A stretch of 21,854 nt of DNA from UBA1672 sp964015995 (GTDB lineage Bacteria; Pseudomonadota; Alphaproteobacteria; Micavibrionales; Micavibrionaceae), in the NCBI GenBank assembly GCA_964015995.1, contig CAXHFH010000032.1:1-21854 (forward strand), written 5' to 3'. The first letter of the stretch is position 1. The number at the start of each line of letters is the position of its first letter. Below, piece after piece: positions 12,229 through 21,225 of the stretch. The position numbers and the translations under genes are program-made. The notes beneath the pieces were generated by a model. It had not been told where the DNA came from. It did no database searches and saw only the letters and a list, made by a program, of their open reading frames with translations.

Positions 12229-14441
12229 GATTTCAGCCTTAACCGGAACGAATTTCCAATAACGAGTAACGATGAGCCAGACATAGCAATAGCCGCGATT
12301 AACGGCGTAACCATTCCCGACAATGCCAGAGGCACAGCGACAATATTGTACAACCCCGCCAGCATGAAATTTTGTCGTACTAGCCTCTGCGTTCGCACCG
12401 CGGTTTCATAAGTTTCATAAACAGGAAAAAGTTTATCACCCATAAAAACAATGTCGGCCGCATTCTGCGCCATAACAATCGCAGTCCCGGGTGCCATAGA
12501 AACATCCGCTCCAGCCAAAGTCGGCGCATCATTTAGCCCGTCACCAATCATAAGAACACACCCGCCATTTGATTTTATATTCTCCATGAATTCAAATTTT
12601 TGAGGCGGCGTTTGTTCTCCGTAATACTCACCAATGCCACAGGCCATTGATACTTTTTGTACCACACTGTTTTGATCACCCGAAAGCATAATAAGCTTTA
12701 AGCGTTTTTGTATAAATGCTTTGACAGCGTGAATTGCGTCAGTGCGAAGTTCATCTTGAAAAATAAAACGAACAGGTGCCCCCCCTTCGACAGATAGCCA
12801 CAATTCAGGTTGCTCTGATGGCTTCGCATTTACATCACCGCACCAGGAACGACTGCCCAATTTGACAGCTTTTTCATCTATGACACAAGATAGCCCCCTA
12901 CCCGCTACTTCCTTTACATCTTTAACCTCAAGAAGATCACCGTCATAAACATTGCACAGAGCCTTCGACAAAGGATGTAAGCTGTGCGATGCGATTGATG
13001 CCGCCACTTTCATTTCGTGCGCATCATACGTGCCAGTTAGAGCCGGAACGCCAAGAGTAAGCGTACCTGTTTTATCCAGTAATACAGTATCGATTTTTGC
13101 AAGACGCTCCAGAGCATCACCCGACTTTACAAGAACGCCACTTTTAAACAGTTTATCACTCGCTAAAACCTGCACGACAGGAACAGCCAACCCCAACGCG
13201 CACGGACATGTAATAATCAACACCGTTATCGAGATCATGAGCGCCCCCTGCACTGACATGCCACCAACACCCCACCACCCGATAAAAGCAATTAAAGCCA
13301 TTGAATGAACCATTGGCGTATATAACCGCGCCGCTTTATCAGCCAATCGGACATAGTGCGCCTGCCCTTGCGTGGCCTTTTCCATCAAACGCACGATATC
13401 GGCCAACAATGAATCTTCTGCGGCACGATCAACAATTAACGTAACAGGCGCAGAGAGATTGACCGTACCTGCGTAAACAGCATCACCGATCTCAGCATCA
13501 CGCGGTAGTGTTTCTCCTGTGACAAGAGCCGTATCAACCGTTGTTTTACCTTCACTGATCATGCCATCTACAGGAAAAATTTCGCCGGAAGATACACGAA
13601 CATACATGCCCTCGCGTACATCACGAATGGGAACACGTCGTGTCGCATTATTTTCAACAACGGTGGCAAAGTCATTTAAACTGCTTAACAATTCAAACGC
13701 AGATGCTTGAGCCACCCCCCTTGCGCGCATATCCAAATATCGACCAATCAACAAAAAGAACATAAGCATCACGGCAGAATCAAAATACACATGCTCGCCA
13801 TGATTAATCGTTTCATACAGGCTCATACCCGTTGCCAAAAGCAATGCCAAAGATATGGGCACATCCATGTTCGTCTGGCCTGATTTGAGAACGTTTAAAG
13901 CTGACTTAAAAAACGGTCGACCCGAAAATATTATCGCTGGTATGGCGATCGCCGCGGAAATCCAGTGCATAAAATCACGCGTAGCGACACCCATCGTTTC
14001 TGTTGATGTCGTCCACAACCCCACTGAAAGCAACATAATATTGCCCATGGCGAACCCTGCCACGCCCAAACACATCAACAGTAAACGCTCTTGATTTTTG
14101 ACACTTTCTTTCGCCTGATCCGGCGTATATGGCCGCACACCATAGCCAAGCCCCTCGACCAATTTAACGAAATTGTTTGCTCGCTCTTTTTGTCCGGTCC
14201 AAAGCACAGACAACCTTTTCGTCGAAAAATTAAGCCGGACAGCAGAAACATCTTGTTCTTGCGAAAGCTTGGATTCAATTTTTTGGATACATGCTGCGCA
14301 ATGAACACCACTAACGAGGATTGAAAGCGACAAGTCGCCATTCTCAGCTCGCTGAACCAACCCCTCATAGCCTGTATTATTAGATTGGTCTTCTAATCTA
14401 TCAACAACGTCTGAACTGCTTGATATTGCTTGTTGTTCCAT
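12225..14441 (-). CDS. ccoI: Copper-exporting P1B-type ATPase CcoI/FixI
   Basis: This 738-aa Cu+ P-type ATPase moves copper across the inner membrane for assembly of the cbb3 CuB centre. A single N-terminal metal-binding domain carries GVHCAACI (C48, C51). The membrane Cu site is CPC (412-414). The phosphorylated Asp is D456 in DKTGT, the TGE actuator motif lies in ALVTGETLPRD, and the hinge is GDGLNDAP (from G633). About eight membrane spans are visible. The start at 14441 (AAAGG upstream) overlaps the 3' end of ccoH by 49 nt. No shorter in-frame start with a ribosome binding site is evident, so I keep it. The stop is coupled to ccoS. Confidence 0.95.
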   Translation of the reverse strand: MEQQAISSSSDVVDRLEDQSNNTGYEGLVQRAENGDLSLSILVSGVHCAACIQKIESKLSQEQDVSAVRLNFSTKRLSVLWTGQKERANNFVKLVEGLGYGVRPYTPDQAKESVKNQERLLLMCLGVAGFAMGNIMLLSVGLWTTSTETMGVATRDFMHWISAAIAIPAIIFSGRPFFKSALNVLKSGQTNMDVPISLALLLATGMSLYETINHGEHVYFDSAVMLMFFLLIGRYLDMRARGVAQASAFELLSSLNDFATVVENNATRRVPIRDVREGMYVRVSSGEIFPVDGMISEGKTTVDTALVTGETLPRDAEIGDAVYAGTVNLSAPVTLIVDRAAEDSLLADIVRLMEKATQGQAHYVRLADKAARLYTPMVHSMALIAFIGWWGVGGMSVQGALMISITVLIITCPCALGLAVPVVQVLASDKLFKSGVLVKSGDALERLAKIDTVLLDKTGTLTLGVPALTGTYDAHEMKVAASIASHSLHPLSKALCNVYDGDLLEVKDVKEVAGRGLSCVIDEKAVKLGSRSWCGDVNAKPSEQPELWLSVEGGAPVRFIFQDELRTDAIHAVKAFIQKRLKLIMLSGDQNSVVQKVSMACGIGEYYGEQTPPQKFEFMENIKSNGGCVLMIGDGLNDAPTLAGADVSMAPGTAIVMAQNAADIVFMGDKLFPVYETYETAVRTQRLVRQNFMLAGLYNIVAVPLALSGMVTPLIAAIAMSGSSLLVIGNSFRLRLKS

Positions 14442-14869
14442 ATGGCCTTTAACCTAACTTTCCAGCGCCCCTTTAATGGCGCGTTTAGCTTTGCCTTATA
14501 AACGCCGCCACCGTCATGCTCTAACGCAACTTTATAATCGTGGCCATCTTGCACTTCTCTGATCAGGCTCGCTTCAACCACAGCATTTTCAATGAGTTTG
14601 CCCTGCTCATCCTTGAGAGACCAGACCAAAACACCATTTTTGAAGGATATTTGATCTTTCAGTTTTGGCTGTGAATTTGCCTTGTTCAATGTCTCATCAT
14701 AAGAAAGCCCCTTTTCATAGGGCTTATCTATAATCACACCACTATGCGAATTAATTGCGAAATAAATAAAAACGCTGTTCACCGCGATGATCAGCCCAAA
14801 AAATAAAACAAAATATACCAATATCCACTTATCTTTTGGGCTTCGCTTCGTTTCGGGTATAGCGTTCAT
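14393..14869 (-). CDS. ccoH: cbb3 oxidase assembly protein CcoH/FixH
   Basis: This 158-aa FixH-family protein has one membrane span near the N-terminus (WILVYFVLFFGLIIAVNSVF) and a periplasmic beta-rich domain (about 50-155). CcoH binds CcoN early in assembly and cooperates with CcoI and CcoG. The frame is open further upstream, but I chose ATG 14869 (MNAIPETKRS) because AAGGA lies in front of it and it starts 4 nt after the ccoG stop. Longer versions would overlap ccoG and lack family similarity. Confidence 0.88.
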   Translation of the reverse strand: MNAIPETKRSPKDKWILVYFVLFFGLIIAVNSVFIYFAINSHSGVIIDKPYEKGLSYDETLNKANSQPKLKDQISFKNGVLVWSLKDEQGKLIENAVVEASLIREVQDGHDYKVALEHDGGGVYKAKLNAPLKGRWKVRLKAIWNNKQYQAVQTLLID

Positions 14870-14873
14870 TATA

Positions 14874-16331
14874 TCAATCCTTACGTGTGACGAAAAAGGA
14901 ACGGTATTCATCTGCAATTTCGTTCGTATCATTTTGCAATCTAAATATAATATCTCTGGATGCTGCTGGCACAACATCTGCGCTTACGTAAACATGATAT
15001 GAGCCGACACTATCGGCCGGAACATAGAGGGTATTCTTATCTATACCGCCGGCGGCTTTAACTGATATTTTTGAATTCTCCAAACCCTCGATCGATAGCT
15101 TATATGTCTGGTGCTCATGCGTTTTGTTCAGAATTTTCAATACATAGCCATTTCTGATTTCGCCGCTGGATAGTTGAACGAAGATAGGGTTTCGGTCATG
15201 TAACACATGAATTTCTAAGGGAGCGCGCATGATGAGTGAATACAACATCACACAACCAACGATCGCTATAACAACACTATAATAGATTGTTCTTGGCCTA
15301 ATGAATTTGAATTTCTCTTCACCGCCTTTAACCTCTGCATCCATATGACTGGTTGTGTCATATCGAATAAGCCCACGAGGCAAATCAATCTTGTCCATAA
15401 TATCATTGCAAGCATCCACACATAGCCCACACGCAATGCATTCCATCTGCAAACCATCGCGTATATCAATACCCATCGGACAAACTTGCACACAAGCCGT
15501 ACAATCAATGCAATGGCCGCGCCCTTCCCATGAATCACCTTTTTTGTGCTTTCCGCGTTGCTCACCACGCTTTTCATCATACCCGATAATCAAAGTATCG
15601 CGATCAAACATCGCGGACTGAAATCGTGCGTAAGGGCACATATAAGTACAGACCTGTTCACGTGCAAAACCAGCCATTAAATAAGTACTAAATGTCAGGC
15701 TAACGATAAATCCAAGTATAGTCGGTGACACATCAAACTCAAAAAAGCTTTTGACCAATGTCGGCGCGTCATTAAAGTAAAGAACAAAAGAACCTGCGGT
15801 ACACCAAGCAATAACAAGCCATATAAAATGCGTAATCACTATTTTTTTAATTTTATTAAATGTCCACGGACTGTCATGGAGCTTCTTGCGTGCGTTACGG
15901 TCTCCTTGAACAATACGCTCGACCCAGACAAATAAATCCGTCCACACAGTTTGCGGGCAAGCATAACCACACCAAACACGACCAAATAAGCTCGTAACAA
16001 AAAATAACCCTATCGCGGCAAGAATTAGTATACCTGTGAGTATATAGACTTCTTGTGGCCAAATTTCGATCCAGAACCAGTAAGCCTTTGCATTGGTCAA
16101 GTCGATCAAAACAGCCTGATCAGGCGCATTCGGCCCACGATCCCATCGAATAAAGGGCGTAAGGTAATAAATACCCAACGTCACAGCCATCACTATCCAT
16201 TTGAGTTTACGATACTTGCCCCAAACACGTTTAGGATAAACCTTTTCTTGCTTCGCAAAATACTTAACATCCTGTTCGCTAACAGGGCTAGTGTTCTGGG
16301 TCTGCTTCGTTTTGTTTTTCTGGCACGACAT
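14874..16331 (-). CDS. ccoG: Copper reductase / cbb3 accessory protein CcoG (FixG/RdxA)
   Basis: This 485-aa polytopic ferredoxin-like protein contains the NapH/FixG membrane motifs CGYACP (C121, C125) and CTYMCP (C228, C232). It also has two 4Fe-4S ferredoxin motifs, C274-x2-C277-x2-C280-x3-C284 and C298-x2-C301-x2-C304-x3-C308. A periplasmic immunoglobulin-like C-terminal domain (about 370-485) completes the usual layout. In Rhodobacter, CcoG reduces Cu2+ to Cu+ for delivery to the oxidase. The ATG at 16331 overlaps the end of ccoP by 44 nt. Its ribosome binding site is weak, but no later Met precedes the conserved KVYPKRVWGKYRKLKW region. Confidence 0.94.
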   Translation of the reverse strand: MSCQKNKTKQTQNTSPVSEQDVKYFAKQEKVYPKRVWGKYRKLKWIVMAVTLGIYYLTPFIRWDRGPNAPDQAVLIDLTNAKAYWFWIEIWPQEVYILTGILILAAIGLFFVTSLFGRVWCGYACPQTVWTDLFVWVERIVQGDRNARKKLHDSPWTFNKIKKIVITHFIWLVIAWCTAGSFVLYFNDAPTLVKSFFEFDVSPTILGFIVSLTFSTYLMAGFAREQVCTYMCPYARFQSAMFDRDTLIIGYDEKRGEQRGKHKKGDSWEGRGHCIDCTACVQVCPMGIDIRDGLQMECIACGLCVDACNDIMDKIDLPRGLIRYDTTSHMDAEVKGGEEKFKFIRPRTIYYSVVIAIVGCVMLYSLIMRAPLEIHVLHDRNPIFVQLSSGEIRNGYVLKILNKTHEHQTYKLSIEGLENSKISVKAAGGIDKNTLYVPADSVGSYHVYVSADVVPAASRDIIFRLQNDTNEIADEYRSFFVTRKD

Positions 16332-17235
16332 CTGTTACCGCTTCTCTTTCAGGCTCAACAACCTCGCCTTCACCGCCACTTAACTCGTGAAGATAGATTG
16401 TTAATTGCTTTAAAGTATTTTCATCCAAACGTCCCTTCCAGGCCGGCATCATACCCGCGCGCGAATAAAAAACCGTTTGGTAAACATCATTACGTTTGCC
16501 ACCATACAACCATATTTTATCTGTTAGGTTCGCGGCACCAAATTCATGAAGGCCTCGACCATTCTCCCCATGACAAGACGCACACTGTTCTTTAAAAATC
16601 TTTTGTCCTTGCCCGTAAGTAGGTTTCTTCGCCGTACCTGAAAGGCTCAACACGTAATCGACAACGGCGTCAATTTCATCTTTCTTGAGCAAGCCATCTT
16701 TACCAAATGCAGGCATTTGTGAAACTCTGGAATCAAGATTATCTGCGCGTATGCCATATTGAAGTGTTTGGAAAATATCTGCCTTCGTGCCCCCCCATAA
16801 CCAATCATCATCATTCAGATTAGGGTAGCCCTTACTACCTGCTGCGCCAGTTCCGTGGCACGTGGCACAATTATCTTTAAATGCAGATGCCCCCCCTGCT
16901 CTTGCGAAGGCATAAAGTTCTGCGTCTGCCATGATGTCTTCAAAAGAAGCATTCTCAAAACGATCTAAATACTTCTGTTGTCGCGCGACAATCTCGCTCT
17001 GACTTTCTTCTAACTCTTTAAACTGAGTGTAGCCCTGCGTTCCTTCTGTAGCACCATTCGGAATTGGCCAAGACGGATAAATAACCCAATACCAAACCGA
17101 CCAAATAATACACACATAAAAAACCCATAACCACCAACGCGGCAAAGGGTTATTCAACTCCTTCAAACCATCCCATTCGTGCCCTGTGGTTTCAACACCG
17201 GAAACTTCATCAATTTCTTTTTTATTATCATCCAT
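16288..17235 (-). CDS. ccoP: cbb3 oxidase dihaem subunit CcoP
   Basis: This 315-aa membrane-anchored dihaem cytochrome c passes electrons from CcoO-side donors to the catalytic subunit. Its N-terminal span is PRWWLWVFYVCIIWSVWYWV (about 32-51), the conserved CcoP anchor. Haem c sites are C123-ATC-H127 and C218-ASC-H222, with probable Met ligands in SQMPAFG (M174) and GMMPAW (about M262/M263). The acidic C-terminal tail (E/D rich) is encoded where the gene overlaps ccoG. The start overlaps the ccoQ stop by one base (TAATG), which implies translational coupling. Confidence 0.96.
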   Translation of the reverse strand: MDDNKKEIDEVSGVETTGHEWDGLKELNNPLPRWWLWVFYVCIIWSVWYWVIYPSWPIPNGATEGTQGYTQFKELEESQSEIVARQQKYLDRFENASFEDIMADAELYAFARAGGASAFKDNCATCHGTGAAGSKGYPNLNDDDWLWGGTKADIFQTLQYGIRADNLDSRVSQMPAFGKDGLLKKDEIDAVVDYVLSLSGTAKKPTYGQGQKIFKEQCASCHGENGRGLHEFGAANLTDKIWLYGGKRNDVYQTVFYSRAGMMPAWKGRLDENTLKQLTIYLHELSGGEGEVVEPEREAVTDVVPEKQNEADPEH

Positions 17236-17399
17236 TATTTCATCTCCGATTTCTCATCATCGAGGGGTATTTGCGCGTGCTGTTCATAACTTTTTTTAGC
17301 GCTCGGACGAAATGTCCAAACAAGAACGCTACAAAAAAAGATAAAGAAAAACAGTAAACCGATAAGCCCAAGGTCAGGGTTCGCGAAAAAATGCTTCAT
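17235..17399 (-). CDS. ccoQ: cbb3 oxidase small subunit CcoQ/FixQ
   Basis: This 54-aa protein was found by reading between ccoO and ccoP. It starts MKHFFANPDLGLIGLLFFFI, has one membrane span, then VWTFRPSAKKSYEQHAQIPL, the CcoQ pattern (W.fRPs.kk.ye..a.iPl.d). It stabilises the oxidase complex, chiefly the CcoP interaction. Its ATG follows the ccoO TAG without a gap, and its stop overlaps the ccoP start, so the position in the operon is exact. Confidence 0.93.
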   Translation of the reverse strand: MKHFFANPDLGLIGLLFFFIFFCSVLVWTFRPSAKKSYEQHAQIPLDDEKSEMK

Positions 17400-18140
17400 C
17401 TACTCATCCCCCTCTACGGCCTTGGCTGCTTCGAAATCAACCATTGTGCCCAATGCTTGAAGATAAGCCACAAGAGCATCCATCTCCGATATCATTGTCG
17501 GATTGCCGTCAAAATCACGTGCGGTAACATTATCGCCATAACGCTCCATCAATCCTGTTGTATCTGTCCGCGGCTCGCCAGTCGCCTGAGCGACGGCGTC
17601 CTTTTGTGCCCATTCAATCATTTCATCAGAATATGGAACTCCCAGAGTGCTCAAAGCCTTCAGATGGCTTTTAAGATCATGAATCTTTGCCCCTTTTTTC
17701 AGAAGAAACCCATAAGACGGCATAATCGACTCAGGCACTAAATCTCGCGGTTCTTTCATGTGCGAGACATGCCAAGCATCTGAATACTTGCCGCCAACAC
17801 GCGCAAGATCTGGCCCTGTGCGTTTTGACCCCCACTGAAACGGGTGATCATACATGCTCTCTGCTGCCAAAGAATAGTGACCATAGCGCACAACCTCATC
17901 TCTCAAAGGGCGGATTTGCTGCGAGTGACAGTTATAACACCCTTCGCGGATGTAAATATTCTGCCCCACCAATTCCAATGGCGTATATGGACGAACCCCT
18001 TCAACCGGCTCAATCACTGTTTCCATGCGGAATAACGGGACAATTTCGATAATGCCGCCAATTAGAACCACAACAACGGTACAAACCAACAACAGCAAAG
18101 AATTACGTTCTAGCTTTTCATGTTTATTCATCCAACTCAT
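17400..18140 (-). CDS. ccoO: cbb3 oxidase monohaem subunit CcoO
   Basis: This 246-aa membrane-anchored monohaem cytochrome c has an N-terminal span (NSLLLLVCTVVVVLIGGIIE), the family segment PYTPLELVGQNIYIREG, the haem site C68-YN-C71-H72 within CYNCHSQQIRP, and the Met axial ligand in ESIMPSYGF (M140). The pattern SKRTGPDLARVGGKYSDAWH is typical of CcoO. It sits against CcoN and relays electrons to it. The start ATG overlaps the ccoN stop by four bases (ATGA). Confidence 0.96.
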   Translation of the reverse strand: MSWMNKHEKLERNSLLLLVCTVVVVLIGGIIEIVPLFRMETVIEPVEGVRPYTPLELVGQNIYIREGCYNCHSQQIRPLRDEVVRYGHYSLAAESMYDHPFQWGSKRTGPDLARVGGKYSDAWHVSHMKEPRDLVPESIMPSYGFLLKKGAKIHDLKSHLKALSTLGVPYSDEMIEWAQKDAVAQATGEPRTDTTGLMERYGDNVTARDFDGNPTMISEMDALVAYLQALGTMVDFEAAKAVEGDE

Positions 18141-19597
18141 GCTATCGCTCCTTGCTCTTGTATCGCTTTTTCTTCTTGTGCGCCGACATCATTTTCTAAT
18201 GGCTCTTTTTCACTGATATCACCGCGTATTGTACGATAAAAGTTGTAGATCATGATCAGTGAACCGGTGAGGTATAGAACGCCCCCCAGAACGCGGATCA
18301 TATAGAAAGGCTTCATCGCCATCACACTCTCTACAAATGAATATTGTAAGAAGCCCATCTCATCGTAAGAACGCCACATTAATCCTTGCATAATTCCGGA
18401 CACCCACATCGCAGATATATAGAAAACGATACCTAGCGTAGCGATCCACAAGTGCATACTGACAAGCTTTATAGAGTATAGTCTTTTTCGTCCCCACAAA
18501 TGCGGCACCATGTAATAAAGACAACCAAAGGTAATAAATCCATTCCAACCAAGAGCGCCGGAATGAACGTGCCCAATCGTCCAGTCTGTATAATGCGATA
18601 ATGAATTAACCGCACGGATGGACATTAGCGGCCCCTCAAAGGTCGCCATGCCATAAAACGCCAAGGCAATAATCATAAATTGTAATATGGGATCTTCACG
18701 CAGCTTATGCCATGCACCAGAAAGCGTCATAACACCATTGATCATCCCCCCCCAACTTGGCATCCAAAGCATGATTGAAAATGTCATCCCCAGCGTCTGC
18801 GCCCAATCCGGCAACGCCGTATAATGCAAATGGTGCGGCCCCGCCCAGATGTAAATAAAAATCAACGACCAAAAGTGAATAATGGACAGGCGATAAGAAT
18901 AAATCGGCCTATCCGCCTGTTTAGGTATGAAGTAATACATCATCCCCAAAAAGCCGGCCGTTAAGAAAAAGCCAACCGCGTTATGGCCATACCACCACTG
19001 GATCATGGCGCTTTGCACGCCCGCAAAGGCAGAATAACTTTTCGCGCCACCAACAAACACAGGTAAGGCCAATGCATTTCCTAAATGCAGCACCGCGACA
19101 GTTACGATGAAAGATAAAAAGAACCAGTTAGCGACATAAAGATGTGGCTCTTTACGGCGCACGATTGTCATCATGAAAACAATCAAATAAGCCACCCAAA
19201 CGATCGTAAGCCATAAATCAGCATACCACTCAGGTTCCGCGTATTCTTTAGCTTGCGTAACCCCAAGCACGTAACCAAGGGCAGCCATAATAATAAATGC
19301 CTGATACCCCCAAAACGTGAAATTGGCGAGCTTATCGTTCCATAGCCTCACACCACATGTGCGCTGTACAATAAAATAACTGGTCGCAAACAATGCATTA
19401 CCACCAAATGCGAAGATCACCGCAGATGTATGGACGGGACGTAACCGACCGAAACTAAGATAAGGCTCTATGTTTAAATCAGGAAACACCATTTGCAAGG
19501 CGATAAAGATCCCGGCAAGAAATCCTATGTTTGCCCAGAATAAAGTCGCCAAAGTAAACTTTTTGACCACGTCATAATTATATTTCTCTTCTTGCAT
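18137..19597 (-). CDS. ccoN: cbb3 oxidase catalytic subunit CcoN
   Basis: This 486-aa haem-copper oxidase subunit I of C type has 12 predicted membrane helices and is the site of O2 reduction and proton pumping at high O2 affinity. Metal-ligand landmarks are RPVHTSAVIFAFGGNALFA (low-spin haem b His), WWYGHNAVGFF (CuB His) and WAGPHHLHYTALPDW (two CuB His). DWTIGHVHSGALGWNGF carries the haem b3 and haem b ligands. The active-site Tyr typical of the C family lies in SYRLSIIHFW. The frame also allows a TTG at 19600, but I chose ATG 19597 because AAGGA lies about 8 nt upstream. It follows the membrane protein gene by 12 nt. Confidence 0.96.
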   Translation of the reverse strand: MQEEKYNYDVVKKFTLATLFWANIGFLAGIFIALQMVFPDLNIEPYLSFGRLRPVHTSAVIFAFGGNALFATSYFIVQRTCGVRLWNDKLANFTFWGYQAFIIMAALGYVLGVTQAKEYAEPEWYADLWLTIVWVAYLIVFMMTIVRRKEPHLYVANWFFLSFIVTVAVLHLGNALALPVFVGGAKSYSAFAGVQSAMIQWWYGHNAVGFFLTAGFLGMMYYFIPKQADRPIYSYRLSIIHFWSLIFIYIWAGPHHLHYTALPDWAQTLGMTFSIMLWMPSWGGMINGVMTLSGAWHKLREDPILQFMIIALAFYGMATFEGPLMSIRAVNSLSHYTDWTIGHVHSGALGWNGFITFGCLYYMVPHLWGRKRLYSIKLVSMHLWIATLGIVFYISAMWVSGIMQGLMWRSYDEMGFLQYSFVESVMAMKPFYMIRVLGGVLYLTGSLIMIYNFYRTIRGDISEKEPLENDVGAQEEKAIQEQGAIA

Positions 19598-19609
19598 CAA
19601 ACTTTCCTT

Positions 19610-20329
19610 CTAAAAAACCATTGTGCCGGCAAGCATAAATAGCCAGAAACTACTCACCACCATACCGCCGCGCGATACATACGAACTTACTTTGGGGTAT
19701 TTCTGTTTAAAGGCCTGCCCACCAAACGAAACCATTAATAAAGCGGGCACTGTGCCAACTGTGAATGCCGCCATCGCCAGCCCCGCCGCCCATACATTCG
19801 AAGCCGTTGCAGAGGCCATAAGCGCGGACACGACCAGACCGCACGGCATAAAACCCAACAAAACGCCCAGACCATAACGCGCCATAAAATGACTGTGTCG
19901 CGATAATTTGGAAATGGGCTTACTAATCCATTGATATGGCACAGCCATTTGTAATTTTGATGCCCAAGGAAAAACCGCTGAAAGCCTTGGAAACGCCGTT
20001 ACCAAAAAAACGACCCCCGCAAGCATCAGCAAAGGCGCAGAAATCAAAGTCTTTAAATCTGAGAACACAAAAGCCAGATTAATTACAGAACTCACAAGAA
20101 TGGCCAGCACAACGTATGTGGTCATGCGCCCCAAATGATACGGCAACAACAAAGCAGACTTTAATTTATGAATATCGGTATGCCCTTCGCTCTGCGCAAG
20201 TACAAAAGGCGCGCACATCCATGCACAATGAGAAAACCCACCAACCAATCCCCCAAGGAACAAGCTGATTGGCAATCCATAAGATGTCGTGATTCCTGTC
20301 AGACATTGTCCGAGCATGTTCAAATCCAT
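19610..20329 (-). CDS. DsbD_2 / SafE-like membrane protein, first gene of the cbb3 operon
   Basis: This polytopic protein of about 239 aa has six or so membrane spans and belongs to the sulfite exporter TauE/SafE-like, DsbD_2 type. Its signature is GGLVGGFSHCAWMCAPFVL in the first helix (HCxxMC) and GVLLGFMPCGLVVSAL with a PC pair in a later helix. Proteins with these Cys/His/Met motifs near cco genes are suspected of copper or thiol handling. The frame opens at 20374, but that start lies inside an FNR box. I favour ATG 20329 (MDLNMLGQ, GAGAAACGG upstream); ATG 20344 is possible. It probably shares one transcript with ccoN. Confidence 0.75.
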   Translation of the reverse strand: MDLNMLGQCLTGITTSYGLPISLFLGGLVGGFSHCAWMCAPFVLAQSEGHTDIHKLKSALLLPYHLGRMTTYVVLAILVSSVINLAFVFSDLKTLISAPLLMLAGVVFLVTAFPRLSAVFPWASKLQMAVPYQWISKPISKLSRHSHFMARYGLGVLLGFMPCGLVVSALMASATASNVWAAGLAMAAFTVGTVPALLMVSFGGQAFKQKYPKVSSYVSRGGMVVSSFWLFMLAGTMVF

Positions 20330-20373
20330 TACGCCGTTTCTCATTGAGAGTGTCAGGTACAGAGAATATAACA

Positions 20374-20387
20374 TTGACCAAAATCAA
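20374..20387. promoter_or_regulatory. FNR/FixK box of the cbb3 operon
   Basis: TTGA-CCAAAA-TCAA is a perfect dyad 45-58 bp upstream of the preferred start (20329) of the first gene of the oxidase operon. It sits in the only gap between the operon and the divergent Fnr-type gene. Its centre lies 121 bp from the regulator start, so it mainly serves the minus-strand operon. Confidence 0.85.
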
Positions 20388-20501
20388 TTTTCAATATGCT
20401 CACATAGACTTTCTTTCATACGGAGTTGAGAAATAACCTTTAATGCATGATAAAAAGGTGCAATATTAGATCATCATCAAAGCCAGAGGATTCTTAAATA
20501 A

Positions 20502-21224
20502 ATGCCGGATATTCATAACAGCCTTGTGAGTGTATCTATTTTTAAAAACTGCGATGAATCCACAATCAACAATCTTGCACGCGACGCTGCGGTTCACCAA
20601 CACCCCAAAGGTAAAGTTCTTTTCATACATGGTGAAGAAGCCAAGCATTTCTATTTTATTAAAACTGGGTGGGTAAAACTTTTTCGTGAAACGCTCGATG
20701 GCTCGCAAGCCGTTGTTGATATATTGCCTAAAGGCCACATTTTTGGCGAAACATCCATTTTCGAAGACTGCATATACCCATACAGTGCAGAAGTAGTTCA
20801 AGATAGCGAGATTATCACCATCCCCCTCAGAAATTTAAAAACTGAGATCGAAACAAACAACAAGCTTGCCTTAAACATGCTTGGCTCTATGGCGCGTTAT
20901 CGCCGCCGTCAAGATCGTGAAATTGAGCACCGGACTATCCAGAACGCCTCTCAACGCATTGGCTGCTTTCTTTTGCGCCTTACAGATCAACATGCACAAG
21001 GCGAAATCACCCTTCACCTACCTTACGATAAAACGCTTCTGGCCTCTCGTTTGGGCATGCAGCCTGAGACATTCTCACGCGCGCTCTCAAAACTACGTGA
21101 TAAAACCGGCATAGAAATTCAAGGCTCCACAATCAAAATGGATAGCATTCATCAACTCACAGATTATTCATGCGCGGTTTGTTCTTCTGAATTCCCTTGC
21201 AAGGATCTGGAAGCAGCAGAATAA
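20502..21224 (+). CDS. Crp/Fnr-family oxygen-responsive regulator with C-terminal Cys cluster
   Basis: This 240-aa protein has a cyclic-nucleotide-like beta-roll (about 10-110), a dimerisation helix (about 112-145) and a winged helix-turn-helix at about 177-198. The recognition helix PETFSRAL keeps the E-xx-SR residues (E189, S192, R193) that read TTGA half-sites, matching the boxes nearby. It lacks the N-terminal four-Cys set of enterobacterial FNR. Instead CAVCSSEFPC gives C224, C227 and C233 near the C-terminus, similar in spacing to the Fe-S ligands of B. subtilis Fnr. It is divergent from the cbb3 operon and probably its activator. An AGAGGA sequence lies 11 nt upstream of the ATG, a rather long spacing. 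Confidence 0.9.
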   Translation: MPDIHNSLVSVSIFKNCDESTINNLARDAAVHQHPKGKVLFIHGEEAKHFYFIKTGWVKLFRETLDGSQAVVDILPKGHIFGETSIFEDCIYPYSAEVVQDSEIITIPLRNLKTEIETNNKLALNMLGSMARYRRRQDREIEHRTIQNASQRIGCFLLRLTDQHAQGEITLHLPYDKTLLASRLGMQPETFSRALSKLRDKTGIEIQGSTIKMDSIHQLTDYSCAVCSSEFPCKDLEAAE

Positions 21225-21225
21225 A

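Noticed and set aside
12952..13308. 118-aa plus-strand open frame inside ccoI
   Set aside because: It is antisense to the well-conserved ATPase and has no ribosome binding site or family features.
14870..14977. Longer N-terminus for CcoH
   Set aside because: It would overlap the ccoG 3' end by about 100 nt and adds residues unlike the FixH family.
20330..20374. Longer N-terminus for the DsbD_2/SafE-like protein
   Set aside because: The upstream ATG at 20374 lies inside the FNR box, where transcription would not yet have begun.
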